Part shown: positions 1-5,374 of the stretch, in pieces | Numbering within the stretch: the first letter of the stretch is position 1 | How the letters are laid out: each line of letters starts with the position of its first letter | Assembly: GCA_003225515.1 (NCBI GenBank) | Contig: QIAK01000145.1 | Coordinates: 1 to 8,810 of the forward strand | Origin: Acidobacteriota bacterium | GTDB lineage: Bacteria; Acidobacteriota; Terriglobia; Terriglobales; Acidobacteriaceae | DNA length: 8,810 nt | Direction: 5' to 3' | Translations under genes and position numbers: made by a program | Notes under the pieces: generated by a model | Told to the model about the DNA's origin: nothing | Seen by the model: the letters and a program-made list of their open reading frames with translations, nothing else | The model's database searches: none

Positions 1-292
1 CCGATCATGTGGGACTGGCAGGCCAGGTGCCGGGGAGTCGAGCCATCTTAACGGTGATTCGAATGCCCGTCAATGCCGCGTCCCGTACGGATCGAACCCC
101 TGCTGAAACTCGCGCCGGCTGCCATCTTTGCGGTGTGAAAAGGCTACCCCAGAAGACAAAAACGCCCATCTCCGGTTTGCACTCAGGCATTTTCCTGCAT
201 CCAAGGAATGAGAGGAGCTTTTCCTGCTGCGGGCAGAAAGTCCACAAGAAACGCTACAATTCTGATTGCACGCGATCACTCCCTTAAGTGGA
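1..292. other. Leading region without a convincing gene
   Basis: Open frames on both strands here give translations with no recognisable family, no hydrophobic or domain pattern and no well-placed ribosome site, so I do not call a gene. An 8-base palindrome ATTCGAAT (57-64) is flanked by ACGG (51-54) and CCGT (67-70). It is too short to assign a role. A ribosome-site-like GAGAGGAG lies near 210-217, but no sensible frame follows it. The right end probably carries the promoter of the gene starting at 293. Confidence 0.5.
255..260 (+). promoter_or_regulatory. Possible -10 box for the LolA-like gene
   Basis: TACAAT is one base from the sigma-70 consensus TATAAT and sits 32 bases before the ATG at 293, which would give a leader of about 25 bases. 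No good -35 box is visible at the usual distance, so this is a weak prediction. Confidence 0.3.
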
Positions 293-1174
293 ATGAAACA
301 GTTTCTTCCGATTCTGGTTTTGGTGTGCTCGATATGGCCTCGGGCATGGGGAGAGTCTCGTCGCGGCTCCGCTCAATCATCTCCGCAACCTGCAGCAGAG
401 AGTGTCAAGTCCGCGTCTAGCACTCCTTCAAACCAAATATCGCCTGACCAAGCAAACGCTCAAAAAGCTAAAGCCATCATCGAGCAGGGAATCCAGGCGC
501 TCGGCGGACAGGCGTATCTCACAATTCGTGATCGCGAACAGCAGGGCCGCGGCTACAGCTTCCATCATGGCCGCGAGAGCGGTGGCAGCGTGTTTTGGAG
601 TTTCTGGGAGTTCCCCGACAAGGAGCGCGTAGAGCTCACCAAAGAGCGCGACATCGCAGAGCTCTACGTTGGCGACAAGGCCTACGAGATTACTTTCAAA
701 GGTGCTCATCCCATTGAGGAAAAGGATCGCAGCCAGTACATGCGCCGCCGTCACTTCTCGCTCGATACAGTCCTTCGCACTTGGGTCAACGATCCTGGCG
801 TTGTGCTTTTGTTTGAAGGTCAGGCGATCGCGGCGCAACATCCCGCGGAGCAGGTGACGCTCATCAACTCCAAAGACGAGAGTGTCACGCTCTACTTCGA
901 TACCGATACGCATCTGCCCGTGAAGAAATCATTTTCATGGCGCGACCCGATCGATAAGCAGAAAAATCTCGAAGAAGAAGTCTATGAGAATTACCGCGCC
1001 GTCTCGGGCATCATGGCTCCCTATAACGTCACTCGTTTTTTTAACGGGGACATGGCCAGCCAGCGCTTCCTGAATTCCGTCACCATCAATCAGGGCCTCG
1101 ATCAGGCAATGTTCGATCCCAACTCCAGGTACAACCCAAATAAAGTGCAAGGCAAGCAAAACAGCAAGCACTAG
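293..1174 (+). CDS. Exported LolA-like hypothetical protein
   Basis: The 293-residue product starts with a signal peptide: lysine at residue 2, a hydrophobic core at residues 4-15 (FLPILVLVCSIW), and a likely cut after AWG near residue 20. A Ser/Pro/Gln/Ala-rich linker follows (about 22-52). The rest has the alternating pattern of a beta-rich LolA/LppX-type fold: a helix with ALGG near residue 70, then strands such as RGYSF, KERVEL and VTLYFDTDTHLPVKKSF. Exported acidobacterial proteins of this type often open with an ALGG helix; they bind lipid or lipoprotein or are of unknown function. The Cys at residue 12 lacks a proper lipobox, so a lipoprotein is unlikely. I chose ATG 293 over the in-frame TTG at 266 because it puts the signal peptide at the N terminus; an in-frame TGA lies at 263-265. 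No clear Shine-Dalgarno site is seen. lpxC follows 160 bases later. The role is inferred from fold pattern only. Confidence 0.75.
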   Translation: MKQFLPILVLVCSIWPRAWGESRRGSAQSSPQPAAESVKSASSTPSNQISPDQANAQKAKAIIEQGIQALGGQAYLTIRDREQQGRGYSFHHGRESGGSVFWSFWEFPDKERVELTKERDIAELYVGDKAYEITFKGAHPIEEKDRSQYMRRRHFSLDTVLRTWVNDPGVVLLFEGQAIAAQHPAEQVTLINSKDESVTLYFDTDTHLPVKKSFSWRDPIDKQKNLEEEVYENYRAVSGIMAPYNVTRFFNGDMASQRFLNSVTINQGLDQAMFDPNSRYNPNKVQGKQNSKH

Positions 1175-1267
1175 ATTATTTTCATTGTAAGTAACTGCTG
1201 CGTATATAGTTACATCTTTTTCGTTTCTCCTGTGGAACTCCCGCCCCGGCTTATCTGAGCCCACGGA

Positions 1268-1287
1268 CTGTGGCTTTTTTGCCACAG
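1268..1287 (+). promoter_or_regulatory. Perfect hairpin with six-T loop upstream of lpxC
   Basis: CTGTGGC (1268-1274) and GCCACAG (1281-1287) form a perfect 7-bp stem around a TTTTTT loop. It lies 47 bases before the proposed lpxC start and 93 bases after the stop of the previous gene. The bases that follow are not a T run, so it is not a standard intrinsic terminator for the upstream gene. It could act in the lpxC leader, but nothing in the sequence proves that. Confidence 0.4.
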
Positions 1288-1334
1288 ACAACTTTCTTAA
1301 CACTGGCGTAATCTACGCATTCACTGGAAATTTT

Positions 1335-2246
1335 CTGACTCCCGAGCAAACAATCCGCTCCACGGCAGCCTGTAGCGGCATTGGCTTGCACAGTGGCGCG
1401 CCCGTGTCCATGCGCATCCTTCCGGCTCCATCCGGCACCGGAATCGTTTTCCGCCGCACCGATCTCGATCGTTTCGAAATTGAGGCTGTAAGCCTCAACG
1501 TTGCCCGCGTCAGTTATGCAACCAGCCTTATGAAAAAGGGAGTGCTCATTTCCACCACTGAGCACGTGCTCTCGGCCTTTATCGGCATGGGAATCGACAA
1601 TGCGATCGTCGAACTCGACAACCTCGAGTTGCCCATCCTCGACGGCAGCGCCCTGCCTTTTGTGGAGATGATTCGCAAGGCTGGAATCCGCAAGCAGCGG
1701 CGCGCCCGCAAGTACCTCAGAATTCGCCGCGAAGTGGAAATGCGCGAGGGCAACAAATTCATCGCAGTCTATCCCGCGGACACCTACTCTGTTTCCTACT
1801 CAATTAATTTTCCCCACCCGCTCATCGGGAAAGAAACATTTCAGGTGGAACTCACCAATGGAAGTTATTTGAAGCACATCGCGCCGGCGCGAACGTTCGG
1901 TTCGCGCCAGGATGAGCAGGCCATGCGCAACATGGGATTAATTCGCGGGGCTTCCAGCGAGAATTGCATCGTGCTCACGCGCGACGGTATCGAGAACGGC
2001 CCGCTCCGTTACCCCGATGAATTCGTGCGCCACAAAGTACTCGACCTGGTTGGCGATCTGGCACTGCTGGGAAAGCAAATCCTGGGAAACGTAGTCGCCG
2101 ACCGCGCGGGCCACGCCATGCATACGGCATTAGTCTCGCGCATCTTGCGCGATAAAACTCTCTGGGAAGAAGTAACTTTTCCTGGCGAAGACGCCCCTAG
2201 CGCCTCCCCCCGCAGCACAGAAGCCGCCGCCGGATCTTCAATGTAA
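1335..2246 (+). CDS. lpxC: UDP-3-O-acyl-N-acetylglucosamine deacetylase, CTG start
   Basis: LpxC is the Zn-dependent deacetylase of the committed step of lipid A synthesis, acting in the cytosol on UDP-3-O-acyl-GlcNAc. Family signatures are clear: GIGLHSG near the N terminus, STTEH (E76, H77), PILDGSALPF, ARTFG (Thr near 187) and FVRHKVLDLVGDL plus AGHAMH, which supply H233, D237 and H260 (E. coli H79, H238, D242, H265). No ATG, GTG or TTG exists in frame between the stop at 1188-1190 and TTG 1386. TTG 1386 falls inside the GLHSG motif and would delete the first strand. CTG 1335 puts the motif histidine at residue 19, as in E. coli, and gives 303 residues against 305. GGAAA (1326-1330) is a weak ribosome site for it. 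The function is certain. The start is inferred: ATC or ATT codons nearby or a sequence error are alternatives. The Ala/Ser-rich C-terminal tail differs from E. coli. Confidence 0.93.
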   Translation: MTPEQTIRSTAACSGIGLHSGAPVSMRILPAPSGTGIVFRRTDLDRFEIEAVSLNVARVSYATSLMKKGVLISTTEHVLSAFIGMGIDNAIVELDNLELPILDGSALPFVEMIRKAGIRKQRRARKYLRIRREVEMREGNKFIAVYPADTYSVSYSINFPHPLIGKETFQVELTNGSYLKHIAPARTFGSRQDEQAMRNMGLIRGASSENCIVLTRDGIENGPLRYPDEFVRHKVLDLVGDLALLGKQILGNVVADRAGHAMHTALVSRILRDKTLWEEVTFPGEDAPSASPRSTEAAAGSSM

Positions 2247-2287
2247 GCTGCCGGTCAGCGAAAATAAAAAACCTGTCATCCGCGCTC

Positions 2288-2310
2288 AGAGCGATCTAAA
2301 AAAGCTCTTT
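2288..2310 (+). terminator. Weak terminator-like hairpin after lpxC
   Basis: AGAGC (2288-2292) and GCTCT (2304-2308) can pair over an A-rich 11-base loop, followed by only two more Ts. It lies 42 bases after the lpxC stop. The short stem and short T run make termination uncertain. Confidence 0.25.
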
Positions 2311-2357
2311 CATCCCGACCGAAAGCGAGCGCAGTGGAGGGACCTGCTGTTCCTCAA
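2311..2357 (+). repeat. Interspersed intergenic repeat, copy 1
   Basis: The stretch contains CATCCCGACCGAAAGCGA (2311-2328) followed by GGAGGGACCTGCTGTT. A related motif, CATCCCGCGCGAAGCGACAC, occurs on the minus strand near 4206-4225. From general knowledge this resembles the intergenic family built on CATCCYGAGCGAAGCGA...GGACCTGC that is scattered through many acidobacterial and other genomes. It lies between the convergent genes lpxC and the small minus-strand protein. Role unknown; membership is judged by eye. Confidence 0.4.
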
Positions 2358-2365
2358 AGCCACCA

Positions 2366-2599
2366 CTAATCCGCAGGCTCACACGGCACTTCTCCCGGAT
2401 CGTACACATCGTGCGGCTGCGCGCGCAGCAGTCTTTGCAACTCCGCCCGGGTCTCATCAATCACAGCCGCCGCAAACTTGCGCGCCGACTCCTGCCGCTC
2501 TTTCGACAATTCCTTCACTCGCATATTGAGCAAAGGAATATCCTCCTCAAACCAGCGCAGCGTCCGTTGCACCTTGGCAATGCGAAAGTCATTATTCAT
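2366..2599 (-). CDS. Small charged helical hypothetical protein (77 aa)
   Basis: I do not recognise this family. The product is rich in Glu, Arg, Lys, Leu and Ala without Pro between about residues 23 and 60, as expected for a long amphipathic helix or coiled coil. It then ends in an acidic Pro-containing tail (YDPGEVPCEP). No signal peptide or membrane segment is present, so it is probably cytosolic. The ATG at 2599 is preceded on its strand by GGGAGATATCTG, which provides a GGGAG ribosome site at good spacing; this is the main reason to believe the gene. It runs in the same direction as the receiver-PilZ gene, whose stop lies 130 bases upstream, so the two may be cotranscribed, but the gap also leaves room for a separate promoter. 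A partner role for the PilZ protein is only speculation. Confidence 0.65.
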   Translation of the reverse strand: MNNDFRIAKVQRTLRWFEEDIPLLNMRVKELSKERQESARKFAAAVIDETRAELQRLLRAQPHDVYDPGEVPCEPAD

Positions 2600-2706
2600 C
2601 AGATATCTCCCGTGATCTTTCAGATTGCCACGCGTATCAGCCCGCGCAAGTCTAAAAGGAGATACCCCGCTGTAGTTTCAGAGTTGGACGAAGAGAACGC
2701 GCAGGT

Positions 2707-2727
2707 GGGAAACGGGAGATGGGAGAT
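2707..2727 (+). repeat. Short heptamer tandem repeat
   Basis: Three 7-base units stand head to tail: GGGAAAC, GGGAGAT, GGGAGAT. The tract starts two bases beyond the stop codon of the receiver-PilZ gene (2730-2732), in the gap before the small gene. The period matches the larger heptamer array at 5021-5182, though the unit sequence differs. Confidence 0.5.
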
Positions 2728-2729
2728 GC

Positions 2730-3461
2730 TTAGTGCGAGGTTTCGGATTCCGCAGCCGTCAAACGATCTTTGGTCCCGGGAAATTCCTGCTCGATCTGGT
2801 CGTCGAGCCAGCGCTCAAGCTCCTGCTGGGAGCTTTTGGGAACATTCAGGAAGCGAAATCCCGCGCGGCCTTTTACGTCGACCCAGGCAACTTCGGCTTC
2901 CACGTCCATGTGGATGCTGGTATTCGGTATGGAGAATTTCAGATGCGGTGCCGCGCCTTTCGGCGGAGCTTCGCGCAACGTCACCGCCATGCCACCCTCG
3001 CTGATGTTAGTGCTGGTCGCGTTCAGAGTTTTTCCTTCGTACACGACGTTGACCTGCATCTTGATGGGCTGACGGAAGTAGCGGCGTCGCTCTTTGATCA
3101 TGAAATTCAGCGCCGCATGAAAGCAGCGGTCCGCGTTGAGCGTGCTGATCGGTTTCTGCAGGACGAAATTTGCCCCCATGCCGAAGGCTTCCTGCGTAGT
3201 CGTGCGGTGTCCGTTGAGAATCGCAAACGCAACCGAGTTCTTATTGCTGGGAGTACTCCTGAGGCCCTGCAACACTGCCAACCCGCCGCTCAGGTCATCG
3301 CAATCCACGATCACCGCGTCAAATTTGTCGGTGATGAGAATGTCGGCTCCTGCTCGCGCCTCATGACAAATCTCCACGTCAATCGACAATTTCTCGAGAG
3401 TAGGCCGGATCACACGCACCAATTCCGGATCCTGACTCAGGATTAGCGAGTCCAACGTCAT
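2730..3461 (-). CDS. Receiver-like domain fused to PilZ domain
   Basis: The product has 243 residues. Residues 1-118 resemble a CheY-type receiver: D11 in the acidic pocket, D53 at the phospho-acceptor position (DAVIVDCDD) and K103 in LQKP. The usual Thr/Ser near residue 83 is replaced by Asn and only one pocket acid is evident, so phosphorylation may be weak or lost. Residues about 123-225 are a PilZ domain with both c-di-GMP-binding motifs: RRYFR (R126-xxx-R130) and N152-x-S154-xx-G157 (NISEGG), followed by strands including VEAEVAWVD and AGFRFLN. PilZ proteins bind c-di-GMP and relay it to motility, exopolysaccharide or secretion systems by protein contact. No DNA-binding domain or membrane segment is present. 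The ATG at 3461 gives a normal receiver start (SLILSQD) although no clear ribosome site precedes it. The gene is divergent from folK. The target is not indicated by the neighbours. Confidence 0.88.
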   Translation of the reverse strand: MTLDSLILSQDPELVRVIRPTLEKLSIDVEICHEARAGADILITDKFDAVIVDCDDLSGGLAVLQGLRSTPSNKNSVAFAILNGHRTTTQEAFGMGANFVLQKPISTLNADRCFHAALNFMIKERRRYFRQPIKMQVNVVYEGKTLNATSTNISEGGMAVTLREAPPKGAAPHLKFSIPNTSIHMDVEAEVAWVDVKGRAGFRFLNVPKSSQQELERWLDDQIEQEFPGTKDRLTAAESETSH

Positions 3462-3499
3462 AGAGCAATTCTAGGTGGACGTTCGAGATCCACGATAGG

Positions 3500-3511
3500 T
3501 GACCAAGGTCA
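3500..3511. promoter_or_regulatory. Palindrome between divergent PilZ and folK genes
   Basis: TGACC-AA-GGTCA is a perfect 5-bp inverted repeat with a 2-base centre, 39 bases upstream of the PilZ start codon in the 156-base divergent promoter region. The size and placement suit a dimeric regulator's operator, but a chance palindrome is quite possible. Confidence 0.25.
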
Positions 3512-3572
3512 TGGTCCCTTCGTCCTCAAAAGAACCAGGTTTCTTTAGCGCAGGCGTGCAGAAAGCAATCGA

Positions 3573-3601
3573 TTGTGCTCCCGAATCGCCCATAGTACAA
3601 C
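3573..3601 (+). promoter_or_regulatory. Putative sigma-70 promoter of folK
   Basis: TTGTGC (3573-3578) and TACAAC (3596-3601) are separated by exactly 17 bases, each with four of six consensus bases including the most conserved ones. Transcription would begin near 3608, leaving only about ten bases before the ATG at 3618. That would explain why no Shine-Dalgarno site is seen. Confidence 0.45.
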
Positions 3602-3617
3602 TGAAACGCCTCCCAAA

Positions 3618-4106
3618 ATGCCAACCGTAGCTTATCTGTCTCTCGGATCCAACATTGGAGATCGCGAAGCGCAGCTGCGCGCCGCCCTCCACTCTCTGCA
3701 GATGCAAGGCCGCATGGTTTTGGTTTCTTCCATCTACGAGACCGAACCTGTCGACGTCACAGACCAGCCTTGGTTCCTGAACTGCGCCGCCGCTCTCGAA
3801 ACCAGCAACTCTCCTGAACAAGTGATGGCGGCAATCCTGCAAATCGAGCAGCAGATGGGACGGCAACGCATCCAGCGAAAAGGTCCGCGCAACATCGACA
3901 TCGACATCCTTCTCTTTGACGACGTAGTGCTCCACTCGCCCGCACTGACGATTCCGCATCCCACAATGCACCAACGTCGTTTCGTCCTCGAACCCCTGGC
4001 AGAGATCGCTCCCGCAGTCCAACATCCGGTCCTGAAGAAAACGATTCAGGAATTGCTGGACGCTCTGCCCCCAGGGCAGGCCGTACGGAAACACAAAAGC
4101 CAGTAA
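3618..4106 (+). CDS. folK: 6-hydroxymethyl-7,8-dihydropterin pyrophosphokinase
   Basis: FolK (HPPK) transfers pyrophosphate from ATP to 6-hydroxymethyl-7,8-dihydropterin in the cytosol, the step before dihydropteroate synthase in folate synthesis. The 162-residue product matches the usual length (about 160). Signatures run in order: YLSLGSNIGD (6-15), SSIYETEPV (37-45), DQPWFLN (49-55), the catalytic block MGRQRIQRKGPRNIDIDILLF (80-100; R82, R84, R91, and Mg-binding D94 and D96), and PHPTMHQRRFVLEPLAEIAP (113-132). I chose ATG 3618 because the SLGSN strand begins five residues later, as in known FolK; an earlier in-frame TTG at 3573 would add 15 unlikely residues and overlaps the putative -35 box. 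The gene stands alone, with no other folate gene in the window. It faces the cysteine-rich protein gene on the other strand. All key residues are present, so it should be active. Confidence 0.95.
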   Translation: MPTVAYLSLGSNIGDREAQLRAALHSLQMQGRMVLVSSIYETEPVDVTDQPWFLNCAAALETSNSPEQVMAAILQIEQQMGRQRIQRKGPRNIDIDILLFDDVVLHSPALTIPHPTMHQRRFVLEPLAEIAPAVQHPVLKKTIQELLDALPPGQAVRKHKSQ

Positions 4107-4138
4107 GCAGCAGCATATGTTGGGTCAGTTCGAATTTC

Positions 4139-4231
4139 CTTCCAGGATGAGTCGTCCCGAACGCCCGCGTTTCTCCAGCGGGCACAGGGATCTCGCGCGC
4201 ATCAAAGTGTCGCTTCGCGCGGGATGACGCA
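4139..4231 (-). repeat. Interspersed intergenic repeat, copy 2, foldable
   Basis: Read on the minus strand, this stretch begins with a CATCCCGCGCGAAGCGACAC motif (4206-4225) and contains a GAGATCCCTG segment, close to the copy at 2311-2357. It also holds an internal inverted repeat, CCCGC near 4162 against GCGGG near 4178, and the outer GTCGTCCCG (4151-4159) opposes CGGGATGAC (4219-4227) with few mismatches, so it can fold into a long imperfect hairpin. It lies in the 228-base gap between folK and the convergent cysteine-rich gene. No coding frame is convincing here. Relation to a known repeat family is judged by eye. Confidence 0.4.
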
Positions 4232-4317
4232 ACGAAAAGAATTGGAAATTGTTCGTCAGAATTCAAACTGCCCGGACTACGAGCGCCAACCATCCGCAAG
4301 AGGTCAAAGAAACGAGC

Positions 4318-4336
4318 AAATCCGTAACCGGATTTT
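4318..4336 (-). terminator. Likely terminator of the cysteine-rich gene
   Basis: AAATCCG (4318-4324) and CGGATTT (4329-4335) form a perfect 7-bp stem with a 4-base loop. On the minus strand the stem overlaps the TAA stop at 4335-4337, and a T-rich stretch (TTTGCTCGTTTCTTT) covers its end and the bases just beyond. The stem is AU-rich at its base and the T run is interrupted, so efficiency is uncertain. Confidence 0.4.
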
Positions 4337-4988
4337 ACGGCAATATAATCCGGCTCCCCGCCTCGGCAGGCGCAACCACTGCGGCTTCCTCGGGAAATTG
4401 TGAGAACAGAAAATCGACAAATGCCCGAGACTTCGGACGTCCCGAGGTCCGCCCATGCGCCAGCCGCAGCAGAAACACGAGCGCCTTCAGCACATCCGAA
4501 TCACGCAGACTCGTATACCCTGCGTGCTTCTGCTCGGCCTCGCGATATTCCTTCACCATGGTTTCAATCTCAGCCGCGGCTCGGCGTTGTGATTCGCTGG
4601 TCAATGGCTGCTCGTAGTGCAGTCCTGAATTCACCCGGCGCTCATAGCTCTTCGACAGCATCGTAAGCGCGGCGATCAGATCCTGATCGTGGAGGCTGCG
4701 GTCAGCCCTGGAAGCCTTGGCCAACGCATAGCTCAGACCCATGAGCAGATGTTCTTTCTCATACATGAACTGGTCTGAAAGCTCGACCTGCAGAAACAAT
4801 CCTGCGGCATCGACCTGGTCCGCTGAACGCGGCTTCTCGTGCTCGCGCGCCTGCAGAAGATAAGGACAATCGCTCGGACAATCCAGCGTCACTTCCCGCT
4901 GTTCGCCGCAGCACTGCGGGCAAATGCGACCGTGCACGGCGGGACAAAAGCGTTTCTCCTTGCGTATCTCACAAATCGCGCAACTCAA
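4335..4988 (-). CDS. Cysteine-rich, probably zinc-binding hypothetical protein
   Basis: The 217-residue product has eight cysteines within its first 41 residues: C3-xx-C6, C15, C23-PQ-C26-C27, C37-xxx-C41. The segments GRICPQCCGEQREV and LDCPSDCPYL suggest a compact zinc-binding knuckle; similar N termini occur in uncharacterised proteins of Acidobacteria and Deltaproteobacteria, from general memory. From about residue 60 the protein is cysteine-free and mostly helical, with charged heptad-like stretches (SESQRRAAAEIETMVKEYRE) and a conserved-looking LRDSDVLKALVFLLRL segment. There is no signal peptide or membrane segment. The start is TTG (4986-4988), chosen because AGGAG lies seven bases upstream and the Cys motif begins at residue 3; there is no ATG before the motif. 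It converges with folK. No function can be given; nucleic-acid or protein binding through the zinc site is a guess. Confidence 0.8.
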   Translation of the reverse strand: MSCAICEIRKEKRFCPAVHGRICPQCCGEQREVTLDCPSDCPYLLQAREHEKPRSADQVDAAGLFLQVELSDQFMYEKEHLLMGLSYALAKASRADRSLHDQDLIAALTMLSKSYERRVNSGLHYEQPLTSESQRRAAAEIETMVKEYREAEQKHAGYTSLRDSDVLKALVFLLRLAHGRTSGRPKSRAFVDFLFSQFPEEAAVVAPAEAGSRIILP

Positions 4989-4995
4989 TCAGTAT

Positions 4996-5000
4996 CTCCT
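4996..5000 (-). promoter_or_regulatory. Ribosome site deciding the TTG start
   Basis: CTCCT on the plus strand reads AGGAG on the minus strand, seven bases before the TTG at 4986-4988. This near-ideal site supports TTG as the true start of the cysteine-rich protein. Confidence 0.8.
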
Positions 5001-5020
5001 GCAAACATTATGGCACCCCG

Positions 5021-5182
5021 GCAGATTTCAATTTCAGATTGTTGATTTCAGATTGCAGATTGAAAACCGAACCAGGTTCGAACTGGGCCAACTCTGAAAT
5101 CGGAAATCTTTCAATCTGAAATCTGCAATCTGCAACTTGCAATCTGCAACCTGAAATCTAAAATCAACAATCTGAAATCGCG
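5021..5182. repeat. Heptamer repeat array in two opposed arms
   Basis: The right arm (5098-5182) is a run of about twelve 7-base units of consensus AATCTGM, for example AATCTGA (5113-5119), AATCTGC (5120-5126, 5127-5133, 5141-5147) and AATCTGA (5169-5175), with variant units such as AACTTGC, AACCTGA and AATCAAC and one 1-base slip at 5112. The left arm (5021-5061) carries the complement, NCAGATT (GCAGATT, TCAGATT, GTTGATT, TCAGATT, GCAGATT). The segment at 5031-5048 (ATTTCAGATTGTTGATTT) is the exact reverse complement of 5161-5178, so the locus can form a long hairpin. The spacer holds a second palindrome, CGAACC-A-GGTTCG (5068-5080). Similar 7-base arrays are known between genes in several bacterial phyla; their role is not established. 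Confidence 0.85.
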
Positions 5183-5322
5183 TCCGCCGTTATCACAATG
5201 GTACACATACCAGCTCCACCCGCACATTCCTGATGCGCCGAAAGCCCTGTAAAAACGGCCTCTCCCGCGTTCCCATATTAGAAAACCCTCGTAAAATAAG
5301 GTGTTTTCCACAGGCCCATAGG

Positions 5323-5328
5323 TATAAG
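5323..5328 (+). promoter_or_regulatory. Possible -10 box of the HU gene
   Basis: TATAAG lies 46 bases before the ATG at 5375 and follows an inverted repeat, GAAAAC (5281-5286) / GTTTTC (5303-5308), that would overlap the -35 region. No consensus -35 box is present 17 bases upstream. A second AT-rich element, TATTAA (5343-5348), is an alternative. Confidence 0.35.
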
Positions 5329-5374
5329 ATAGGCCCCGCTGGTATTAAACCGATTTTTGTCGAGGAGAATACAC

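Larger units (their letters stand above)
4989..5374. other. Gene-free region: heptamer repeats and HU leader
   Basis: This 386-base gap separates the start of the cysteine-rich gene from the HU start, so the two are divergent and both promoters should lie here. It contains the ribosome site of the minus-strand gene (4996-5000), the heptamer array (5021-5182), about 100 bases with no feature I can name (5183-5280), an inverted repeat GAAAAC (5281-5286) / GTTTTC (5303-5308), and the putative -10 box of the HU gene. No coding frame is convincing. Confidence 0.7.

Noticed and set aside
5..287. Short open frames on both strands at the left end
   Set aside because: No domain pattern or usable ribosome site; the two strands overlap each other and the composition is not gene-like.
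266..292. TTG 266 as start of the LolA-like gene
   Set aside because: It would place nine extra residues before the signal peptide, and it lies inside the likely promoter region just after a stop codon.
1386..2246. lpxC starting at TTG 1386
   Set aside because: That TTG encodes the Leu of the conserved GLHSG motif. Using it would remove the first strand of the enzyme, while the upstream in-frame sequence matches the LpxC N terminus.
2733..3446. Plus-strand open frame opposite the receiver-PilZ gene
   Set aside because: It is an antisense shadow with no recognisable domain; the minus strand carries both PilZ motifs.
3471..4299. Minus-strand open frames opposite folK
   Set aside because: Their translations show no family pattern, while folK on the plus strand is complete with its catalytic block.
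5068..5085. tRNA T-arm-like GGTTCGAACTGG
   Set aside because: No acceptor, D or anticodon arm can be built around it. It belongs to a palindrome in the spacer of the heptamer array.
5098..5182. CRISPR array
   Set aside because: Units are 7 bases, directly adjacent and degenerate, with no spacers of constant length and no cas genes nearby.
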